Part shown: piece after piece, positions 34,879 through 38,043 of the stretch | How the letters are laid out: each line of letters begins with the position of its first letter | Position numbering within the stretch: the first letter of the stretch is position 1 | From: JBNGDW01 sp049975325 | GTDB lineage: Bacteria; Cloacimonadota; Cloacimonadia; JGIOTU-2; JBNGDW01 | Reading direction: 5' to 3' | Length of the DNA stretch: 38,043 bases | NCBI GenBank assembly: GCA_049975325.1 | Contig: JBNGDW010000004.1 | Coordinates: 1-38,043, forward strand | The notes under the pieces: generated by a model | The model's database searches: none | What the model was told of the DNA's origin: nothing | Seen by the model: the letters and a program-made list of their open reading frames with translations, nothing else | Position numbers and translations under genes: made by a program

Positions 34879-35766
34879 ATGGATAAAAAAGTACTTATCC
34901 TTACGGGGGATAACTTAGGACTAAAGAATGAGCAAATCGATTACCCAGATGTTGCTATAGTAAAATACCCTGTAATAATTGATGAAAAGGAATATTTTGA
35001 AGATGAGAAATACAATGCCCAATACCTTATCGATCTTTTCAAAAAAGAAAAAACCATAGCTCGTTCTCAGTCATTGCTACGAAAGGATATTATAAGGGTA
35101 ATCGAGGCGAATAAGGATAAATATGACCTTATTGTACATGTGATAATGGGGAGTAATATGTCTGCGGCAACCGCACAACTCTCGGAAGGAATCCGCAAAG
35201 ACTATGAGGATATTATCCCGATTATTAACATTGATACTAAACAAGCTTCTTCAGGTGTCGGAGCCGTGCTCCTCCGGGTTATAGAACTCTTAAAAGAGAC
35301 AAATGACATAGACGAATTCATTTCGCGTACAAACGAGGTTATAGAAAATACTTATTCATACTTCTGTGTCCCTGACTTGAACTATCTTTATCGAGGGGGA
35401 AGAATTGGAAGAGCACAATCTCTGCTTGGCTCAATACTGAGGATTATACCTGTTGTAGGATTATTTGGTGAAGAAGCTGATTTAGGGATGGCTCCTGTAG
35501 GTAAAGGAAGAACATATCAAGCGGCAAACAGGATAATTATCAATCATATTAAACAAAAATTGGCTCACAAAAAAATTGATAAAATCCAACTTATTAATAT
35601 ACTGCATTTTGAAAACAGCGAGGCAGATGAACTAAAGGATTTAGAAGATCAAATCAATACTAATCTCCCCTACCGAAGGCTCATTCATGGATATCCCAGG
35701 CTTGTTGAGGCTGTGCACGTAGGGCCNNNNNNNNNNCTGGTGTATGGGCTGGAAGTTTTGTCCTAA
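34879..35766 (+). CDS. DegV family fatty-acid-binding protein (FakB-like), with assembly gap
   Basis: The DegV fold binds one fatty acid and presents it to FakA. About 295 residues are readable, with SQSLLRKDII, IMGSNMSAATAQLSEGI, INIDTKQASSGVGAVLLRVIEL and LNYLYRGGRIGRAQSLLGSIL. The usual TSQ at the acyl-binding site is RSQ here. Ten Ns at 35727-35736 interrupt the C-terminal VHVGP segment; the frame reads through if exactly ten bases are missing, but the true gap size is unknown. GGAG precedes the ATG. It lies between fakA and plsY. Confidence 0.85.
   Translation: MDKKVLILTGDNLGLKNEQIDYPDVAIVKYPVIIDEKEYFEDEKYNAQYLIDLFKKEKTIARSQSLLRKDIIRVIEANKDKYDLIVHVIMGSNMSAATAQLSEGIRKDYEDIIPIINIDTKQASSGVGAVLLRVIELLKETNDIDEFISRTNEVIENTYSYFCVPDLNYLYRGGRIGRAQSLLGSILRIIPVVGLFGEEADLGMAPVGKGRTYQAANRIIINHIKQKLAHKKIDKIQLINILHFENSEADELKDLEDQINTNLPYRRLIHGYPRLVEAVHVGXXXXLVYGLEVLS
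35727..35736. other. Assembly gap (10 N)
   Basis: Ten consecutive Ns inside the C-terminal codons of the DegV gene. A round number of Ns usually marks a scaffold join of unknown or estimated length. Confidence 0.99.
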
Positions 35767-35783
35767 AATAAGAAATTAGAATA

Positions 35784-36371
35784 ATGATTTACCAAACAAT
35801 AATCCTTGCCATAGCTGCCTATTTTCTAGGTTCCATCTCCTTTAGCTATATTTTTACAAAGCGGCGTACGGGGAAGGACATTAGAACAGTAGGTGTGAAA
35901 AATCCCGGCGCATTTAATGTATTTAAAAATGTAGGAAAAGAGACAGGCTTGTTCGTTGGAATATTAGATGCCTTAAAGGCAATTATCATTGTTGTAATTG
36001 GACAGTTGATTGGCCTCGAACCTTTCCCAACAATTGTCGCTGCTTCTTTTGCTGTTATCGGGCATTGCTTCCCAGTCTACTACAAATTTCATGGTGGAAG
36101 AGGAGCTGCCTCTACCATTGGAATCCTATTATGCTTTATACCGCTGGAAGTACTCATCAGCTGTATTCCTGCTGCCATTATCGCTTATCTTATCCACAGA
36201 ATGGGCTACACACCTGTGTTCATACTTGGCTTTTCTCCCATTATAGCAGCTATCTTTAATAAAGCCTCCACAATCATTCTTGGAGCCATATATCTTGTCC
36301 TCTTAACCGGGATTCTCAATCTTATTATCAATATTTCAAAAAGAAATGAGAGACTAACCTCAGGAAACTGA
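35784..36371 (+). CDS. plsY: Glycerol-3-phosphate acyltransferase PlsY (acyl-phosphate type)
   Basis: PlsY transfers the acyl group of acyl-phosphate to glycerol 3-phosphate, the first step of phospholipid synthesis. The 195-residue membrane protein has about five hydrophobic helices and the three family motifs in slightly altered form: YFLGSISFSYIF, GVKNPGAFNVFKNVG (usually GSGNxGATN) and GHCFPVYYKFHGGRGAAST (usually GGKG). These changes make it a divergent PlsY. It follows the FakA and FakB-like genes, which would make its substrate, so an operon from fatty acid to lysophosphatidate is likely. Confidence 0.88.
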   Translation: MIYQTIILAIAAYFLGSISFSYIFTKRRTGKDIRTVGVKNPGAFNVFKNVGKETGLFVGILDALKAIIIVVIGQLIGLEPFPTIVAASFAVIGHCFPVYYKFHGGRGAASTIGILLCFIPLEVLISCIPAAIIAYLIHRMGYTPVFILGFSPIIAAIFNKASTIILGAIYLVLLTGILNLIINISKRNERLTSGN

Positions 36372-36383
36372 TTTTCTATTGCG

Positions 36384-37139
36384 ATGAACACCGCATTCTT
36401 GCGTGTATATGAGGAATTAAATAATTTCCTCCCTTTAGAAAGGCGAAAAACAAGATTTGAACACCACTTCAGAGATAATCCATCCATCAAAGATATTATT
36501 GAATCCATTGGTATTCCACATACTGAGGTAGACCTTATCCTGATAAATGGTAAATCAGTTGACTTTTCAGCAAGGGTACAAGACAGAGATTTTGTAAGCA
36601 TCTATCCTGTATTTGAGTCATTTGACATAAAAGGGATAAGCAAAGTTCGTCCCAGTCCTCTTCGGAAGACAAAATTTATCGTTGATACCCATCTTGGCAA
36701 ACTAGCTCGCTATCTACGTATGCTGGGGTTTGATACTCTGTACAAGCCTGAATATTCCCCTGGAGAAATTATCCAGCTTGCGCTAAAAGAGCATCGTATA
36801 ATTCTGAGTAATAGCCGGGAACTACTGAAGCATAAAAGCATAACCCATGGATACTGTATCAATAATTATAATCCTCTTGATCAGTTAAGAAAGGTTGTAC
36901 AGAGATTTTTCCTTTGGGATAAGATGGTTCCCTTTTCCCTTTGTATGTTGTGTAATGCCGGGCTACAACCCATTACAAAAGAAGAAATATTGGATAGACT
37001 TCCCCCAAAGGTGAAAAAAGGGCAACAGGAATTCAAAATCTGTCCAGTATGTCAGAGAATTTACTGGAAAGGGACTCACTACGAAAAGATGATGCGGATG
37101 ATTGAAAAGTTAGGTAATTCTGATAGATCAAGGGGTTAG
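36384..37139 (+). CDS. Ubiquitin-like plus Mut7-C (PIN-like RNase) domain protein
   Basis: The 251-residue protein has an N-terminal ubiquitin-like domain (about 4-80, LILINGKSVDFSARVQDRDFVSIYP) joined to a Mut7-C domain (about 96-245). The latter shows KFIVDTHLGKLARYLRMLGFDT with D101, and a zinc ribbon C187/C190 plus C220/C223 (CMLC, CPVCQRIYWKGTHY). The usual catalytic TRDR is SNSR (142-145), and the acidic patch before it is YSPGE, so the nuclease may be inactive. It lies 12 bases after plsY. Cellular role unknown. Confidence 0.82.
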   Translation: MNTAFLRVYEELNNFLPLERRKTRFEHHFRDNPSIKDIIESIGIPHTEVDLILINGKSVDFSARVQDRDFVSIYPVFESFDIKGISKVRPSPLRKTKFIVDTHLGKLARYLRMLGFDTLYKPEYSPGEIIQLALKEHRIILSNSRELLKHKSITHGYCINNYNPLDQLRKVVQRFFLWDKMVPFSLCMLCNAGLQPITKEEILDRLPPKVKKGQQEFKICPVCQRIYWKGTHYEKMMRMIEKLGNSDRSRG

Positions 37140-37140
37140 T

Positions 37141-37323
37141 TGGACTAATTTGGGGATTTTCATTATAAACATTTTTTATATTGTTTCTATTCTGCAAAAT
37201 AATTTTCATTTTACCATTTTTTACTTCATAAAATAGGTGTTCACGATTTTTAGTAATAATTGTTATAAAATATCCCCCAAGCTGTGAATAATCATATCCT
37301 GATAAACGATTTGATTCAATACG
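37141..37323 (-). pseudogene. Remnant of a REP-associated tyrosine transposase (IS200-like, RAYT)
   Basis: On the minus strand the frame starting at 37320 reads NRLSGYDYSQLGGYFIT, then ITKNREHLFYEV and KNGKM. This is the conserved N-terminal block of REP-associated transposases (RLKxYDYSQxGxYFITICTxNRExLFGEI). A stop lies just upstream (TAG ending at 37324), similarity fades after about 38 residues, and the HUH and catalytic tyrosine regions are absent. It lies close to the palindromes at 37606 and 37668. Confidence 0.7.
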
Positions 37324-37605
37324 CTATTTATTCTTAAATTTCGATATATTTCCTATAACGACGAATGATTATTTGTCTCTTTCTTCTCTACAGGCATAGC
37401 ACCTAAAAAAATTTTGCCTAATGTAACTCTTCTCTCATCTATTGTTTTTCATATCTTGTTCTGTCAAATTATCTGATGTTTCATTTGGGATAGAAGAGCT
37501 ATATAGATTGTATTTCAAATTCAAAATATTAGATATTTAGAAAGCACAAAGACAGATATACCTATTAGGCAGAGAGAAGATAAAAACAGCGGCACAACGG
37601 CTTGC
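37324..37605. other. AT-rich non-coding stretch
   Basis: I find no frame of useful length, no clear promoter and no terminator here. It lies between the transposase remnant and the long inverted repeat and may include decayed flanks of that element. Confidence 0.5.
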
Positions 37606-37641
37606 ATTCACGAAATCCGCCAGCTAGCGGATTTCGTGAAT
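37606..37641. repeat. 15-bp inverted repeat with six-base loop
   Basis: ATTCACGAAATCCGC at 37606-37620, loop CAGCTA, then the exact inverse at 37627-37641. The inner CCGCC/GCGG part resembles the REP-like palindromes elsewhere. There is no U-run on either side strong enough to call it a terminator. Confidence 0.75.
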
Positions 37642-37667
37642 ACAACATTGCAAAGTTAAGATTACAA

Positions 37668-37682
37668 TCCGCCATCGGCGGA
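37668..37682. repeat. REP-like palindrome TCCGCC-ATC-GGCGGA
   Basis: Six base pairs with a three-base loop, 26 bases after the 15-bp inverted repeat and six bases downstream of the stop of the four-helix-bundle fragment. Confidence 0.7.
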
Positions 37683-37688
37683 GCAAAG

Positions 37689-37844
37689 TCATTTTCCCTC
37701 TCCTTTCGCAGTGATTACGGATTTTGCAACAATTTTGGCCAATTCATTAGCTTCATCCACCAATGCTTTTAACTCATGGCCTGAAATTAAGCCTGTTCTC
37801 TCCACCAGTTTAAGCCAATATAATGACCTGTCACTACGCTCCAT
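37689..37844 (-). pseudogene. Truncated four-helix-bundle (S23/IVP-like) protein
   Basis: From the ATG at 37844 the frame gives 51 residues (SDRSLYWLKLVERTGLI, then LVDEANELAKIVAKSV) that match the second half of four-helix-bundle proteins related to the 23S rRNA intervening-sequence protein. Members are normally about 115-130 residues, so the first half is missing. A TTG at 37877 extends the frame, but those codons come from the adjoining low-complexity tract. It looks like a truncated gene. Confidence 0.65.
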
Positions 37845-37854
37845 TGAAAAGTGA

Positions 37855-37933
37855 AAATTGCAAAAGGCAAAAGTCAAATTTACCCTTTGTTAGATTTTGC
37901 ATTTTTCAATTTGCATTCTGCATTTTGCATTGA
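37855..37933. repeat. Low-complexity tract built on TTTTGCATT-like units
   Basis: Short units such as TTTTGCATTTTTCAATTTGCA and TTCTGCATTTTGCATT are repeated irregularly. The tract abuts the truncated end of the four-helix-bundle fragment and may mark the site where the gene was broken. Confidence 0.6.
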
Positions 37934-37959
37934 GCCATTGCGCCTAACAACCTTGTAAC

Positions 37960-38043
37960 CTACCTCATGATAACGAACGCTACAAACATAGCAATCGAAA
38001 AACAGGCACCGAGATAAAAGACACCCCCTATCCCCCATAAAGC
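37960..38043 (-). CDS. C-terminal end of a membrane protein (partial, runs off the window)
   Basis: From the right edge a minus-strand frame stays open for 27 codons, reading ALWGIGGVFYLGACF then SIAMFVAFVIMR and a TAG stop. It is one hydrophobic helix ending in Met-Arg, as at the end of many transporters (for example the MFS type). Frame, helix and stop fit a real gene end, but the evidence is short. Confidence 0.4.
   Translation of the reverse strand, partial: ALWGIGGVFYLGACFSIAMFVAFVIMR

Noticed and set aside
37606..37641. Bidirectional terminator for the fak-plsY operon
   Set aside because: It lies about 470 bases after the last gene and has no T-run on either side; a repeat origin is more likely.
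23112..37682. CRISPR array
   Set aside because: The palindromes are kilobases apart, with no regular spacers and no cas genes.
37845..37877. N-terminal extension of the four-helix-bundle fragment from TTG
   Set aside because: These codons come from the low-complexity tract and do not resemble the family.

Overview
The window is an AT-rich bacterial contig, probably from a metagenome, since it carries a run of ten Ns at 35727-35736. It comes from a Gram-negative (diderm) organism. The evidence is an outer-membrane-type beta-barrel protein, a lipoprotein signal, SecDF, and an RpoC with the long insertion after the trigger-loop region that is typical of Gram-negative lineages. I cannot fix the phylum. 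The mix (DUF3467, a CBM9-like/DUF5916-like barrel protein, NtrYX-type regulators, GC-rich dispersed palindromes) would suit an uncultured FCB-group or Cloacimonadota-like lineage, but that is only a guess.

Region 1 (1-13309, minus strand) is a classical informational operon. In transcription order it reads tRNA-Thr(TGT), tRNA-Tyr, tRNA-Gly, tRNA-Thr(GGT), tuf, rpmG, tRNA-Trp, secE, nusG, rplK, rplA, rplJ, rplL, rpoB, rpoC and the first codons of rpsL, which run off the left edge. The four tRNAs before tuf have the same order and anticodons as thrU-tyrU-glyT-thrT-tufB of E. coli. Region 2 (13316-20224, minus strand) holds cysS, rsmD, secF, secD, a DUF3467 protein and an ALDH7-type aldehyde dehydrogenase. 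A 469-base divergent intergenic region (20225-20693) separates it from the plus-strand half.

Region 3 (20694-23968, plus) holds a dolichol-phosphate-mannose-synthase-like glycosyltransferase, a YitT-family membrane protein, pdxJ and a fusion of a PTS EIIA (PtsN-like) domain with a PII-like domain. Region 4 (24037-33015, plus) is the most interesting part. An exact sigma-54 promoter (TGGCAC-N5-TTGCA), with inverted repeats upstream at enhancer distance, precedes a tiny ORF and then a run of envelope genes. These are a PDZ protein with a barrel-like C-terminus, a LiaI/LiaF-like membrane protein, a frameshifted DUF4097-like repeat lipoprotein, a DUF4390-like protein, an NtrY-type kinase, an unknown exported protein, a CBM9-like/beta-barrel outer-membrane protein and an NtrX-type sigma-54 activator. 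I read it as a self-wired envelope-sensing module, resembling Lia/Psp systems in parts but built on NtrYX and sigma-54.

Region 5 (33065-37139, plus) reads fakA-fakB-plsY followed by a ubiquitin-like/Mut7-C protein. FakA and FakB would make acyl-phosphate from free fatty acids and PlsY would use it for phosphatidic acid synthesis. Region 6 (37140-38043) is a decay zone with a remnant of a REP-associated tyrosine transposase, GC-rich palindromes, a truncated four-helix-bundle (S23/IVP-like) gene, a low-complexity tract and the last 27 codons of a membrane protein on the minus strand. Related palindromes (CCGCC-N3/4-GGCGG and TCCCG-N5-CGGGA) recur through the plus-strand half, several directly upstream of Shine-Dalgarno sequences and one inside the outer-membrane protein gene.
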